Counted from the first letter of the stretch, positions 33,018 through 44,093 are shown. The stretch is 64,000 bases of DNA from Paralithodes platypus (GCA_032716605.1 CM064530.1:11924406-11988405), one strand, 5' to 3'. The notes: generated by a model not told the origin, from the letters alone. Numbers and translations are program-made.

Positions 33018-33092
33018 TGTGGCAGTCCGGGGATTCGAACCCAGGACGCTCACACCGAAAATCAACACACTTACGCATTGCGCCACGAAGAC
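33018..33092 (-). mobile_element. tRNA-like SINE head or tRNA pseudogene
   Basis: The minus strand reads CGTGGCGCAATGCGTAAG (A-box-like), then CTGGGTTCGAATCCCCGG, a canonical B box and T-arm. The 5' and 3' ends do not pair into an acceptor stem, so it is not a functional tRNA. Confidence 0.55.
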
Positions 33093-33225
33093 AGTTAAAG
33101 AATGATGCACAAGCCTACGATTTAATATGCAGTGAATTAATGTAATAATAGATAGCTAGATTATTGAGTTACTGAAGAGGTAAGTATATAATGAATGCAC
33201 ATCCGAAATGAACAGGAAACCCCAC

Positions 33226-33680
33226 CTAGGTCTATATATAACAGTGCCACATACATCCACCTAGGTCTATATATAACAGTGCCACATACATCCACCTAGG
33301 TCTATATATAACAGTGCCACATACATCCACCTAGGTCTATATATAACAGTGCCACATACATCCACCTAGGTCTATATATAACAGTGCCACATACATCCAC
33401 CTAGGTCTATATATAACAGTGCCACATACATCCACCTAGGTCTATATATAACAGTGCCACATACATCCACCTAGGTCTATATATAACAGTGCCACATACA
33501 TCCACCTAGGTCTATATATAACAGTGCCACATACATCCACCTAGGTCTATATATAACAGTGCCACATACATCCACCTAGGTCTATATATAACAGTGCCAC
33601 ATACATCCACCTAGGTCTATATATAACAGTGCCACATACATCCACCTAGGTCTATATATAACAGTGCCACATACATCCAC
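33226..33680. repeat. 35-bp minisatellite, 13 copies
   Basis: The unit runs CACCTAGGTCTATATATAAC then AGTGCCACATACATC, with no visible variation between copies. There are no spacers. Homogeneity implies recent amplification or an assembly product. Confidence 0.95.
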
Positions 33681-33725
33681 CAAGCGTGCAGTGTTTGTTA
33701 GGGGGAGCTGGGGCATCATCTATCG

Positions 33726-33945
33726 TTAAGGGGGCCCACCTGTTTAGTTTTTTTCTCTCTCTCTGGGTTGTATCCATTCGGCCCCATTCAGCCTACTGTT
33801 TTAAGACGTTTATCCCTATCCAGGTGTCGATTTTTTCCTGGCGAGCGGTAGCGAGCCAGCATATTTTAAACAAAATTTTTGACAGCAGGATTAATGTGTA
33901 CATTTTTTGATAGAAAAATGTCTCCGGCGAAGCCTAATTTCTCCG
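33726..33945. mobile_element. family B MITE, left part (B5)
   Basis: TTAAGGGGGCCCACC start, CCATTCGGCCCCATTCAGCC and CCTGGCGAGCGG blocks, truncated in the central hairpin near GGCGAAGCC. Confidence 0.7.
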
Positions 33946-34156
33946 TGAGTGGGAGTAATGAGGGAGACGGGGAGAGGGTGAACTAGGCACTGGGGTAATG
34001 GTCTGGGGGTTGGTAGGGGGGTTGGAGGGGTTAGACAGTACCCCACACTCGTCTGAATGTGTACAAGACCCTAGAGGCGATGACTGGATTAGACTTAATA
34101 TTCTTCAGTAAACTTCTGACTAAACACTTATGTCAATGTAATATATTATCTATAAA

Positions 34157-35045
34157 TTAGGTCGGGGTGTAACAGGCTTTGTGCTGAAATACCATACTGA
34201 TACAACAATTCATTTGGGAGATATTTGCGAAAAACAGTGTGACCCTGCCTTTGAAATCCATAGTTAATCCTAGAATTCTATTTGCCCTATTCCTAACACT
34301 TATACACTGTTTTCTGGGTTTCAGATCATTACTAATGAGCACCCCCCCCCCCCCCCCAGATCCTTCTCACACTCTGAGTTATCCAATTCTACATTGTCTA
34401 GTTTGTATTTAGCATCTAAATTACGATTTCCAATCCTTAATACCTTACATTTGTCTATATTGAAACTCATCTGCCAATTTATGGACCACTCGTGCAAGTG
34501 ATCGATATCATTTTGAAGACATTCCCTGTTGCTAGCTGACTATTATCCTACCTATTTTAGTATCATCAGCAAATTTACTGATCCTACTCTTTATGCCTGA
34601 GTCAAGATCATTTATGTAGATAATGAACAGAAGGGGCCCCAAAACCGACCCTTGGGGGACCCCACTTTTAACTAATCCCCAGTCCGATTTTACACCATTT
34701 ATACTAACTCTCTGTTTCCTACCAATCAGCCATGACTTAATCCACTTGAGTAGCATCCCCTCAATACCATGTCCTTCTATCTTCCTTAACAGCCTTTCAT
34801 GTGGAACTTTTATCAAAGGCCTTAGTGAAGTCTAAGTAAACTATATCATATGACTTGTCGTTATCTACCGCTTCATAAACCTCGGAGAAAAAACTGAGTA
34901 AATTTGTTAGGCAGGATCGTCCTGGAGTGAAACCATGTTGAGAGGGATTTATTAACTTGAACATATCTAAGTTATTTCTAATTTTCCTGGCAATAATTGA
35001 TTCTAGCAATTTCCCTATAATTGATGTGAGATTGATGTAAAGCAT
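34157..35045 (-). pseudogene. decayed CR1/L2-like LINE RT
   Basis: Reading from high to low coordinates: LTSIIGKLLESIIARKIR and [24 protein letters not shown] (34800-35045); then [46 protein letters not shown] (34532-34816); then LISNDLKPRKQC (34157-34342). The FADD catalytic box is intact, but frames shift between the three pieces. No endonuclease domain. Same group as 51600-52640. Confidence 0.85.
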
Positions 35046-35092
35046 TTCTTAATACACACACACACACCAATGAAGACTAACTGAAAAATATC

Positions 35093-35093
<1 letters not shown>

Positions 35094-35145
<52 letters not shown>

Positions 35146-35230
35146 AGGAGAGAGTTACACAGATACTCAGAGCAGACAGACGTTGCGGTCCCTACTAGGT
35201 GATCCGGCATAAATACTACTAGACAGGGAC
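35094..35230. repeat. GA microsatellite plus 80-bp block shared with 52634-52790
   Basis: A (GA)n run is followed by TTACACAGATACTCAGA, TTGCGGTCCCTACTAGGTG and TACTACTAGACAGGGACA. The same order occurs beside the LINE fragment at 52.6 kb. Probably part of one mobile repeat. Confidence 0.7.
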
Positions 35231-35326
35231 AATAACAAAAATAAAATTAAAAAGAAGAAGAAGAGAGAGAGAGAGAGAGAGAAAGGACGTGTGACACAAA
35301 TCTATCACATCCGTTCATTGTTCCCA

Positions 35327-35363
<37 letters not shown>

Positions 35364-35402
35364 CATGTGTGTTCGCCCTATTCATGATCCCTTAGTGTAT
35401 CG

Positions 35403-35650
35403 TTAAGGGGGCCCATCTCGTGTTTTGGTTTTCTCTCTGGGTTGTATCCATTCGACCCCATTCAGCCTACTATTTTAAGACGTTTAACCCCATCCAGGTG
35501 TCGATTTTTTCCGCGAGCCAGCATAATATTTAAAATGTTTTTGACAGCAGGCTATATTTGTACATTTTTCGATTGAAAAATATCTCCGGCGAAGCCGGAT
35601 ATCTCCATACAATGCTGGCTCGCGATGGGGATAAACGTCTTAAAACAGTA
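35403..35650. mobile_element. family B MITE with internal deletion (B6)
   Basis: TTAAGGGGGCCCATC start, the usual left arm, the GGCGAAGCCGG hairpin, then a short right arm (GATGGGGATAAACGTC) that stops at AAAACAGTAG. Confidence 0.7.
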
Positions 35651-35659
35651 GCGAGAAAA

Positions 35660-35740
35660 CTCAAAGATAAATAAATAAATAAATACATAGACCCAAATAC
35701 AAGCACTGTATGTTTTTCTGTCTGTCTGTCTGTGTGTATT

Positions 35741-35773
<33 letters not shown>

Positions 35774-36490
35774 TTGTCTGTACACTCGGATGCCATAGTC
35801 TCTAGCCCCCATCGTGGACTTGACCTATTTATAATTATGGAAGTATATCGATGGGCACGAGTTTATGATTATACTTTGCTATATATCAAACTACAAAACT
35901 ATGTATAATATTGATTGAAAAGCAAGTTCTCTCCAAAAATTAATGCATAGTTATAATTGCATAAATATAATGATAAGGGAGCCCAATAATTTATATGAGT
36001 GAGCTAGAGACTATTGTACTTACGAATTATTATTCACCTATGACATTGTCCGACTTATTCTTAAATTTGGCTAATATTTGGAAGTCACAGTCATTGAATC
36101 TGTGATCTTCATACCATGATTTCGAACTGAGGATAATTGTATTTTTGTCAGTACATTGTCTATTCTTATGCTTGACCCCATGCGCTCGTACACTCGTCAT
36201 TAAAATGGTCTGGATGAGCACCGGATCCACAGTTGTAGTCAGGAATTTTGTGACAGTTTATGGAGGCACAATTATTCCTCCCTCCCCCTCCTCCCCTCCC
36301 CCCCTCCCATGCCTTTCACCCACCAAGCTATCATTTCATAAAGTTCAACCTCTTCTTGCCTCCCCCCCCCTTGTTGAAAACGACCCGTAACCTGTCCACG
36401 CTCCTTTCTTAATTGGCTGCCTCGGTACCATGTGAAAGCAAACCGGGGGGGGGTAAAGGAGGAAATGTGAAGTAGCTAGCCTTAGGCCAT
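35660..36490. other. no gene seen
   Basis: Contains a short CTGT run (35713-35780) and C-rich patches near 36280-36370. Minus-strand frames of 60-90 codons here show no domain or conserved motif. Confidence 0.45.
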
Positions 36491-36491
36491 C

Positions 36492-36847
36492 TTAAATAAA
36501 GGGGTAGGGGGTAGTGTTTGGTCTATTTATTGATTTATTCATTTATTCCTTTAGTTTTCTCAATAGACCTCCATCAAGCTTTTAAAAACTCCCTCTAGAC
36601 CCTCTTTTAAAATAAATGTCCTGGCTGATGGCCGATTCCTTTTAAAATTACAAGTTTGCTGCTGCTCGCCAGGGAAAAATTGACCCCTAAATTATACGAA
36701 ACTTCTTAAAATTGACAACAAAATGGGGCGAAAGGTGTTAAAATCGCAAAACTGATGAGCCGAACGTCTTAAATTCTCAAAACTAATATGGTTAAGCATA
36801 AGGGAGAAGGGTTCCAAAAAAGGCAACTACCTGTACATGCCCCTTAA
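36492..36847. mobile_element. family A MITE (A5)
   Basis: TTAA near both ends (36492, 36844). It carries TTTTCTCAATAGACCTCCATC, GGCTGATGGCCG and the GAACGTCTTAAATTCTC block. More diverged than A1 or A4. Confidence 0.7.
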
Positions 36848-36941
36848 TGTAGTAGTTGTTCCCTAGGCTGCCTGACCGAACAGCCCCGGACACTTAACCC
36901 TTTCACACACAGGACGCGATTTGAGCCTATTCTGGGATAAT

Positions 36942-37384
36942 TTAACCCATTGACTGCAAGAGACGTTATGAAACGCCATGGCAATTTACAGCAATTTACA
37001 GGCTTTTAAAGCCTCTTAAAGCCTGTAGAATCGAGTGCGAGTGAGCGGGAGCGCGGCAGGCCATCCATCCTGTCTCCAGCCAGCCGGCTGAGGCGCTGAG
37101 GAATATGAGCCATACTCTCGCTAGACATAGAGCGCTGCCAAAGGCAAATGTAGCGAGACATTAGCGATAATTGCTCAGTATTAGCGAATGTCTATGGTAG
37201 TGCTGTGGGTGAAGCCCGCGCGCTACAAAGTTCATTCTGGTGTCATTTTGAAGCTATTTTCTTCTAGGTTTTGGCTGAATACATTTAATTTCATTCAGAC
37301 ACTTGCCTAATCAATCAGGAGTGCCTGAATGAGCATTAATATGGCGGAAATAGGCGGAAACATGCCCGCAGTGTAAGTGCTAAA
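36942..37384. mobile_element. family D MITE (D2)
   Basis: Starts TTAACCCATTGACTGCAAG; the right end GTGTAAGTGCTAAAG has a damaged TTAA. Inverted relative to D1 and about 443 bp. It contains CGCCATGGCAATTTAC and GCGCTGCCAAAGGCAAATG blocks. Confidence 0.7.
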
Positions 37385-37740
37385 GCCTTTGTGACCATCA
37401 AGGGAGTTTACAAACCTTTAGTTTATTTACTTCAACCTCTGCAGATGTCTTTGAGTTAAGTGTGGGCAGAAAACTAATTTTGGAGAGGTAATTATAAGAT
37501 TGAGAGAACTCTATTTCTGATTGCTAATCGGCAACTCTGCGTCCACACATGTGAAAAAGGGTTAATGTTACAGTGCATCGTCCATGTGGCGTTGACATGT
37601 CTCCCCCCCCCCCCTCACCCCCATATGCAGGGTGGAGGAACTGGTTTTGCACAACTTTCACTTGCAATGCCACATTGATAGGTCATAATTATAGTGTATG
37701 ACTGTATAATTCAACTGCAACAAGTGTTACACATTATACT

Positions 37741-38430
37741 TAGGAGGAGGACCGCAAAAGACAGGAGGAGGACCGCAGACGACAGGAGGAGGACCGCAGA
37801 AGATGGGAAGAGGAAAACCGACGACAGGAGGAGGAAACAAGACGACGCACGGAGGAGGACTACAGGAGACAGATGGACGATGCCAAGTTCTCCGCCCTTG
37901 TCCAGGCTCTGGCCCAAATTACCCTACCTGCCGCCGCACCTACACCTACCTCAACGGGGACAACACCCAAGTCCACAACATCCTCCACCTCCACCACAGA
38001 AGGCTATCACCCAGAACCCGCCGCCCCTTCGTGCTGATGCCACCTTCCAGGTTTTCAGAGAATGGAGGCGCCGGTGGGACGATTACTCTATTATGGTAGA
38101 CTTATCTAAATTACCGAGGGAGAAACAACTGATCCAGATGCGGATGTGCTTAACCCTGGAGACACAGCGGCTTTTGGAGCACACCTTAAGCATACCCCCT
38201 GACACCGACAAGACCGTTGATGCAGTCCTCGATGCACTTCAGGAGCACATCAAGAATTCTCGCAATGAAGCTCTCCGTCGCAGGGACCTGTTCAGTTGCA
38301 AGCAAAAACAGGGCGAGTCATTCAACAACTTCTACGTCCGCCTCTGCCACACATCGCCGAAGAAATTGATGTCTGCCCAGGGAACTCTTCAGCCTGCAAG
38401 GAGACCCAACTCAAGATGGTCATTCTGATG
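37741..38430 (+). pseudogene. broken gag of a Ty3/gypsy-like element
   Basis: Gag would form the particle core. From 37744 one frame encodes a charged coiled-coil rich in EEDRRRQ repeats and then a Pro/Thr-rich linker up to about 38035. The capsid-like segment (FQVFREWRRRWDDYSI, SLSIPPD-type helices, ESFNNFYVRL) lies in another frame (to about 38345), and the capsid end and zinc knuckles lie in the pol frame. So at least two frame changes break gag. The second falls at a CACACA tract near 38350, consistent with a 2-bp slip. No gag start codon or 5' LTR is visible upstream; a TAG precedes the coiled-coil frame. The break could alternatively be a sequencing error. Confidence 0.75.
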
Positions 38431-41400
38431 GGCATACATGACGAAGAACTTGTACAGAAGCTGCTTTCCCTCGACGCCACCCCTTCATTACAGGACATCG
38501 TCAACACTTGCCGTTCTTACGAGGCCACTCGAAGCGCTACGTCAGCCATACGTGCCCCACCGTCCCAGGTTAACGCCGTGTCAGCGTACAAGCAGAACAA
38601 GCAAGTTAAGCAACGCGACAAGTTCTCCACATCGCAACAGTCCCTGGCGTCGGCTGCCACCTGCCAGCGTTGTGCTCGCCGGCACGACAGGAACAAGTGC
38701 CCGGCTGAAGACTACACCTGCACTAACTGCGGCCGTCGTGGTCATAAGCCTAGGACTCCTGCTTGCCCTGCAGCCAACGCCCAGTGTCGTCGCTGCAACC
38801 ATATGGGCCATTACGACAAATGCTGCAGATCTTCCAAGACGCCCGCCACACAGGACAACGCCGCTTCCTCCCACAACAAGTCTACAGCAAAGAAGACCAC
38901 AAGTTGCCGACGTGTGGGATCACCTGTTCAGGCACCCACACTGACATCCGTGAGTCTCACCTACAGCGGCACCACTAGAAAACTCCACATGCTTCCTGAC
39001 ACAGGTGCAGACATCACAGTGATCGGCCGACGACACCTCGACATACTTCGGATTCCTCTCAGCAGCCTACGACCTCCGCCTCCGACAACAACGCTCAACG
39101 CGGATGGCTCTGCAATGGCTCCTGCTTTGGGGACGTTTCATGCACAACTCACCATCAGCAAACGCTCCTGTTCGGACACAATCCAAGTCCGCGAGGGTGT
39201 TCAGACGCCGCTTCTGTCCAAACGCCACTGTCAAGCATTGGCCATCATCTCAGCAGAATTCCCCAAGCCAATTCTACAGGTTAAACATATCTACAGGTGT
39301 AAGGAGCTACCCTTCACAACCACCACGTCACCTGCACAAGCCAAGGAGTTCTTTCTTCGAGAGTTCAAGGACGTGTTGGTCTCCAAGGAGGATCTCCAGA
39401 TAGCTCCACTCAAGCCTATGAAGGGTCCCCCAATGCGGATCCACCTCAAGGACGATGCCGTGCCTTTTGCCATCTACACCCCGCGGCAGATTCCCTTTGC
39501 TTTCAGGGACAAAGTTAAGCAGGAGCTGGACTCGCTAGTGGCACAAGGTATCATCAAACCGGCCGGCGATGAACCTTCAGAGTGGTGCCACCCCCTCGTC
39601 GTCGTCGCCAAGCCCAACGCCGAAGTTCGCCTCACCGTAGACCTCACCAAGCTCAACTGCCAAGTTTCCCGCCCAGCCCACCCCTCACCGACGCCTTTCG
39701 AAGCGATCTGCAGTGTGGCCCCGCAGGCGAAATTCTTCACGACGGCAGACGCTCTGAGTGGGTATTGGCAAATGGAACTTGCGGAGGAGGACCAGCATCT
39801 CACAACTTTCATCACTCCTTATGGCCGTTTCCAACACTGTAGAGGTCCAATGGGCTTTGCTGCGACAGGTGACGCCTTCTGCCTTCGCGGTGATAGGGCC
39901 CTCCAAGGGGTGCAAAATTGTGCCAAGGTTGTCGACGACGTGCTGCTCTACGACGAGGACTTCAACACACATCTTCAGCGTATCCATGAAGTGCTCATAC
40001 GGTGCCGCGATAGTGGGATCACACTCAACAAGGACAAGTTCGTGGTCGCCGCACCCAGTGTGAACTTCTGTGGGTACACGCTCTCAGGTGAGGGCATCTC
40101 GGCTGACCCTGGCAAAGTCGGAGCGATCAAGGACTTCCCGACACCAGCCAACATCACCGACCTTCGCTCCTTCATGGGTTTGGTGAACCAACTGGCGGAG
40201 TTCACACCCGACATCGCCACTGCCGCTCAGCCCCTGATGAGCCCGAAGAGGTCGTTTATGTGGACCGCTGACCATGATGAGGCTTTCCGCCGGGTCAAGG
40301 CTGCCCTGCTCAGTCCACCCGTCCTGGCCCCATTCGACCCTTCCCTACCAGTGATTCTACAAACTGATGCATCCCGCCTCAACGGTATTGGATACGCCCT
40401 CCTACAGGATCATGGCAACAACCGTCTCCGCTTAGTTCAGTGTGGCTCGAGGTTCCTAAGCGACCCCGAGTCCCGCTACGCCACCATTGAGCTGGAGATG
40501 CTAGCCGTGGTCTGGGCCATGTCCAAGTGCAAGTTCTACCTCATCGGACTGCAACACTTCACCCTCATGACGGACCATCGCCCCCTCATCCCCATCTTCA
40601 ACAACTACACCCTTGATGCGGTTGAAAATCCCCGCCTCCAACGTCTGAAGGAGAAAGTCGCACCTTACCTCTTCACAGCCGTCTGGCGCGCTGGCAGGTT
40701 GCTCTGCATCCCTGATGCGTTGTCACGGGCCCCTGTCAGCCACCCGACGCCAGAGGATGAGTTAGCATGTGCCGACGCCATGGTTCACCTCAGGTCCCTC
40801 GTGACTGTCAACGCCGCCGCCACCGACGTCAACTCTCCTTCACAGGACACAGACAGGATTCTCCAGGAACTCCGAGACGCAGCCAGAGCAGATACTGTGT
40901 ACATCCGCCTGCGTGAGTGCGTTACTTCGGGTTTCCCCACCAACCGCTACGACCTGCACAACTCTCTACTCCCATTCTGGAAACTCCGAGACTACCTGTC
41001 AGCAGATGGTGAACTCGTCCTGTACGGAGCGAGGGTTGTGGTTCCTGAAGCCCTCCGCCGCCGCACCTTGGCTCGCCTGCATGATAGTCACAGAGGCGTG
41101 GAGGCCACTAAGCGTAGGGCGCGACAGGCTGTCTTTTGGCCTGGCATCAACTCTGACATCGCCAATACAGTTCAAGCTTGTGAGCCGTGTCAGGTCTTAC
41201 AGCCTAGTCAGCAGCAGGAACCCATGATCAACGACGACAACCCAACTAGGCCTTTCGAGTCTGTTTCAGCCGACTTCTTCGCTGTGGCGGGGAAATCCTT
41301 CCTCGTCGTAACAGACCGACTCTCAGGCTGGCCCGTTGTCGTACCTTGCAAAGGAGATACTACCGCTTCAAACACCATCAGGATCTTCTGCCGCTACTTC

Positions 41401-42174
41401 AGGGAAGTTGGTGTACCCCTCCGCCTACGTACAGATGGAGGCCCACAGTTTACTAGCCGTGAGTTCCGGGACTTCATGGAGCGTTGGGGAGTCAATCACT
41501 TGGTCTCTTCCCCACACTACCCACAATCTAACGGTCATGCCGAGTCTGCCGTCAAGTCCGTCAAACACCTCATACTGAAGACGGCTCCCTCAGGCAACAT
41601 CGACTGTGAGGACTTTGACCGTGGACTGTTGGAGCTCCGCAACACCCCGAACTTCACAGGCCGCTCCCTGGCACAAGTCCTGTATGGCCACCCACTACGG
41701 TCTTGTGTCCCTGCTCATCCCCAGTCCTTTGCAGCAGAGTGGCAAGCCAAGGCCGAGGACTGTGACCGCCGTGCAGCCGCCCACACTGCGCTGGTGCAGA
41801 GAAACTATGACCAGCACACACGCCCCCTTCCCAGGTTGAGAGTCGGCACCACAGTGCGGATCCAAGATCTGACTTCTCACTGCTGGGACAGGGTTGGGGT
41901 CGTCATGGGCTGCGGCAGGTCCAGGGATTATGAGGTTCGTCTCCCCAGTGGTAAGATATATTGGCGGAACCGTCGCTTCCTCCGCCCAGTGAATTCCCCT
42001 GGTGTTGAACCCCTCCCCCATAACCCTGAGATCCCTGTGTCTTGCACGGACCCAGAAAGAGAGTCCTTCACTTCCCCCATGGCCCCACGTAGGTCTGAAA
42101 GGCTCCTAGAAAAGGAGTCAGCTCGACAACGTCTTGCGAGCTTGAAGGGGGAGGGAGGTGTTGATATAGGTTAA
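38296..42174 (+). CDS. intact Gag-C-terminus/Pol frame of a Ty3/gypsy-like retrotransposon
   Basis: A 1292-codon frame without stops. Its first codons are out of the natural gag frame; recognisable homology starts near residue 20. Domains in order: end of capsid (20-80); three CCHC-type knuckles (about 123-176: CQRC, CTNCGRRGH, CRRCNHMGHYDKC); aspartic protease with DTGAD (235-239); reverse transcriptase with catalytic VVDDV (D547-D548); RNase H (QTDAS near 691; DHRP); integrase with an H-H-C-C zinc motif (LHDSHRG...CEPCQ) and D993, D1047, E1083, which gives the D,D(35)E spacing; and a C-terminal basic tail. The order RT-RNaseH-IN is Ty3/gypsy. Clade is not certain. There is no envelope gene. 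GC-rich codon use contrasts with the AT-rich surroundings, which suggests a fairly young insertion. Confidence 0.9.
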   Translation: MQAKTGRVIQQLLRPPLPHIAEEIDVCPGNSSACKETQLKMVILMGIHDEELVQKLLSLDATPSLQDIVNTCRSYEATRSATSAIRAPPSQVNAVSAYKQNKQVKQRDKFSTSQQSLASAATCQRCARRHDRNKCPAEDYTCTNCGRRGHKPRTPACPAANAQCRRCNHMGHYDKCCRSSKTPATQDNAASSHNKSTAKKTTSCRRVGSPVQAPTLTSVSLTYSGTTRKLHMLPDTGADITVIGRRHLDILRIPLSSLRPPPPTTTLNADGSAMAPALGTFHAQLTISKRSCSDTIQVREGVQTPLLSKRHCQALAIISAEFPKPILQVKHIYRCKELPFTTTTSPAQAKEFFLREFKDVLVSKEDLQIAPLKPMKGPPMRIHLKDDAVPFAIYTPRQIPFAFRDKVKQELDSLVAQGIIKPAGDEPSEWCHPLVVVAKPNAEVRLTVDLTKLNCQVSRPAHPSPTPFEAICSVAPQAKFFTTADALSGYWQMELAEEDQHLTTFITPYGRFQHCRGPMGFAATGDAFCLRGDRALQGVQNCAKVVDDVLLYDEDFNTHLQRIHEVLIRCRDSGITLNKDKFVVAAPSVNFCGYTLSGEGISADPGKVGAIKDFPTPANITDLRSFMGLVNQLAEFTPDIATAAQPLMSPKRSFMWTADHDEAFRRVKAALLSPPVLAPFDPSLPVILQTDASRLNGIGYALLQDHGNNRLRLVQCGSRFLSDPESRYATIELEMLAVVWAMSKCKFYLIGLQHFTLMTDHRPLIPIFNNYTLDAVENPRLQRLKEKVAPYLFTAVWRAGRLLCIPDALSRAPVSHPTPEDELACADAMVHLRSLVTVNAAATDVNSPSQDTDRILQELRDAARADTVYIRLRECVTSGFPTNRYDLHNSLLPFWKLRDYLSADGELVLYGARVVVPEALRRRTLARLHDSHRGVEATKRRARQAVFWPGINSDIANTVQACEPCQVLQPSQQQEPMINDDNPTRPFESVSADFFAVAGKSFLVVTDRLSGWPVVVPCKGDTTASNTIRIFCRYFREVGVPLRLRTDGGPQFTSREFRDFMERWGVNHLVSSPHYPQSNGHAESAVKSVKHLILKTAPSGNIDCEDFDRGLLELRNTPNFTGRSLAQVLYGHPLRSCVPAHPQSFAAEWQAKAEDCDRRAAAHTALVQRNYDQHTRPLPRLRVGTTVRIQDLTSHCWDRVGVVMGCGRSRDYEVRLPSGKIYWRNRRFLRPVNSPGVEPLPHNPEIPVSCTDPERESFTSPMAPRRSERLLEKESARQRLASLKGEGGVDIG
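42145..42158 (+). promoter_or_regulatory. polypurine tract of the retrotransposon
   Basis: GAAGGGGGAGGGAGG-type purine run directly before TGTTGATATA, where the 3' LTR should start. Plus-strand primer site by position. Confidence 0.65.
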
Positions 42175-42500
42175 GTGCACACACAACATATATACAGAGT
42201 GTACACATGCCTTAATCATATTGCAACATACACACATGTACTTTCAGGGCAATACTATCATTGTTTAATATCCCATGATAATATACCGTACTCTGTAGTA
42301 TCGGCAGCGTTGCACCAAATATATCCGGCACCGCTGCACATGTTTTCATCAGTAACATCCGGCACTCAGCATAGCAGTGCCCCCCAGCTCTCTGTATATC
42401 TTTGGCTAATAAGAACCTATAAACTTATCTCTGGACTTTTATTCTACATCCTTGTGCAAGAAAGGATTATCAAGGTTGTTGTAGCTTTACATGACAACCA
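42159..42500 (+). mobile_element. probable 3' LTR of the retrotransposon
   Basis: Starts TGTTG after the polypurine tract and plausibly ends at ACAACCA before an AT repeat. It includes GGCTAATAAGAACC (a possible polyadenylation region). The matching 5' LTR was not found between 36.8 and 37.7 kb, so the boundaries are tentative. Confidence 0.5.
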
Positions 42501-42501
42501 T

Positions 42502-42505
<4 letters not shown>

Positions 42506-42577
<72 letters not shown>
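42506..42577. repeat. AT microsatellite
   Basis: About 70 bp of (AT)n immediately after the presumed LTR. Confidence 0.95.
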
Positions 42578-42579
<2 letters not shown>

Positions 42580-42726
42580 AATAAATATTACTACAACTCT
42601 ATTATAGGTTTAAGCAGTATAATATAATAATATTTCCAATAACACATGTCTGTTAGCAGGTCACTGTACACCACTATTAATAGAGAAGTGAAAGTGTTAA
42701 AATCAAAATAAATATTTAATAATTTA

Positions 42727-42941
42727 TTTACCCATTTAGTACCAGTGACGTTCTTTTAACTTTATTTTGGCCACTATTAGACAGTTTAATTCAGTTTAAA
42801 AAGGGCCTGCAGCAATTAACAGGCTTCGAACTGTTTCACTTAACACTTTATACTACCACAAATCCTTCTTAAACTGTACAAAATCATCTAATTAAAACTA
42901 GAATAAAACTGAAAGGACGTCGTTGATACAGAACGGGTTAA
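42727..42941. mobile_element. family C MITE (C8)
   Basis: Left end TTACCCATTTAGTACCAG (TTAA mutated); right end ATACAGAACGGGTTAA. The interior palindrome is intact. Confidence 0.75.
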
Positions 42942-43164
42942 GCTAAGCGGCCACTCCCAGCTGTTTATCCCGGCGTTCACCTCCCCTCACGCTCCTACGC
43001 CCGGACCAACAAAGCTATTTAACCCGAGAAGTGCGATAAGCCCCACGGAAGTATGTGTATAGTTAATGGATAGGCCTCACGGAAGCAAGACCATAAAAAA
43101 CACATAACAGATAACAGCAGCAACTTTACACCCATCCTCAGCCAGCCCTCGTCCTCACATGCAA

Positions 43165-43538
43165 CTTATGGGTTTCTATCCCTCATGTTTAGTCCCATTA
43201 ATTAGCTTTGAGATTTTAAGACGTTTGTTTCATTAGTTTGTCGATTTTAACACCTTTTGCCCCATTTCGTTGTCAATTTTAAGACCTTTCATGCCATTTA
43301 AGTGTCAAATTTTTTCCTGGCGAGCGATAGCAAGCCTGTAATTCTAGGAGGAATCAGCCTTCGGCCGGGGCATTTTTCAACCGAAAAATTTACAACTTTA
43401 TCTTGAAGGGGGGTCTAGAGGGTGTGTTTTTAAGCTTGATGGAGGTCTAGTGAGGTTACTATAGAATATATAAATCAATAAATAGACCAAAAACTAACCA
43501 CTATCCCCGTAAGCCTAAGCTAACCACTACCCCCTTAA
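43165..43538. mobile_element. family A MITE, reverse orientation (A6)
   Basis: CCCTCATGTTTAG start, CTTTCATGCCATTTAAGTGTC, CCTGGCGAGCGATAGC and AGACCAAAAACTAACC segments, ending CCCCCTTAA. Its terminal TTAA (43535-43538) is shared with C9. The left end is unclear. Confidence 0.7.
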
Positions 43539-43749
43539 CCCCTTCTGTACTGGCGACGCCTTTTTTATTTTGTTGTAGGTATATTTAGACGATTTTATGA
43601 AGTTTAGGATGGATATATGGTAGTTACAAGGATTAATTGAGATAGTCTGTAGCCTTTTAATGAGTAGACGTCCGCCTTGAGCTGTACACAATCGTCTAAT
43701 AGCTGCCAGAATATAATAAAAAGTAGATCACCGGTACCGAAGGGGTTAC
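43535..43749. mobile_element. family C MITE (C9)
   Basis: TTAACCCCTTCTGTACTGGCG left end and CCGGTACCGAAGGGGTTAC right end (TTAA changed to TTAC). 215 bp. Starts at the last TTAA of A6. Confidence 0.8.
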
Positions 43750-44093
43750 TTATTGTAACCTTTCCCTGTACTCCAAACGGCTTGTATATTCTACGTAATT
43801 CCTATCTATCTATCTATCTTTATCTATCTATATACTCAGGCCCAATCCCCACTTTTCCTCTTGGGTTGGGGGGGGGGGGGGGGTGCGACTTAAGACCAGA
43901 GCCAGAATAGGGACAACACAACAGAAAACAATGAACACACAAAAAACAAAATACAAATTCACGCACTTCTATACAAATTTCCACATTCCTGATATTCCTG
44001 AACTCTACTACTACCTTTTACCTGTTCAATACACGGCTGGCTGGTTTGTTTATTATTATTATTATTATTGTCTCATTATCTACAATGATGGGT

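Noticed and set aside
33018..33092. Functional tRNA gene
   Set aside because: The B box is good but the acceptor stem does not pair; fits a SINE or pseudo-tRNA.
33226..33680. CRISPR-like regular repeat
   Set aside because: Units are directly adjacent with no spacers, in a eukaryotic context; it is a minisatellite. The same holds for 17845-19099, 32051-32230 and 57757-58577.
36030..36390. Overlapping 66- and 81-codon frames on opposite strands
   Set aside because: No known motif, no splice context, low-complexity Pro/Ser stretch on the plus strand.
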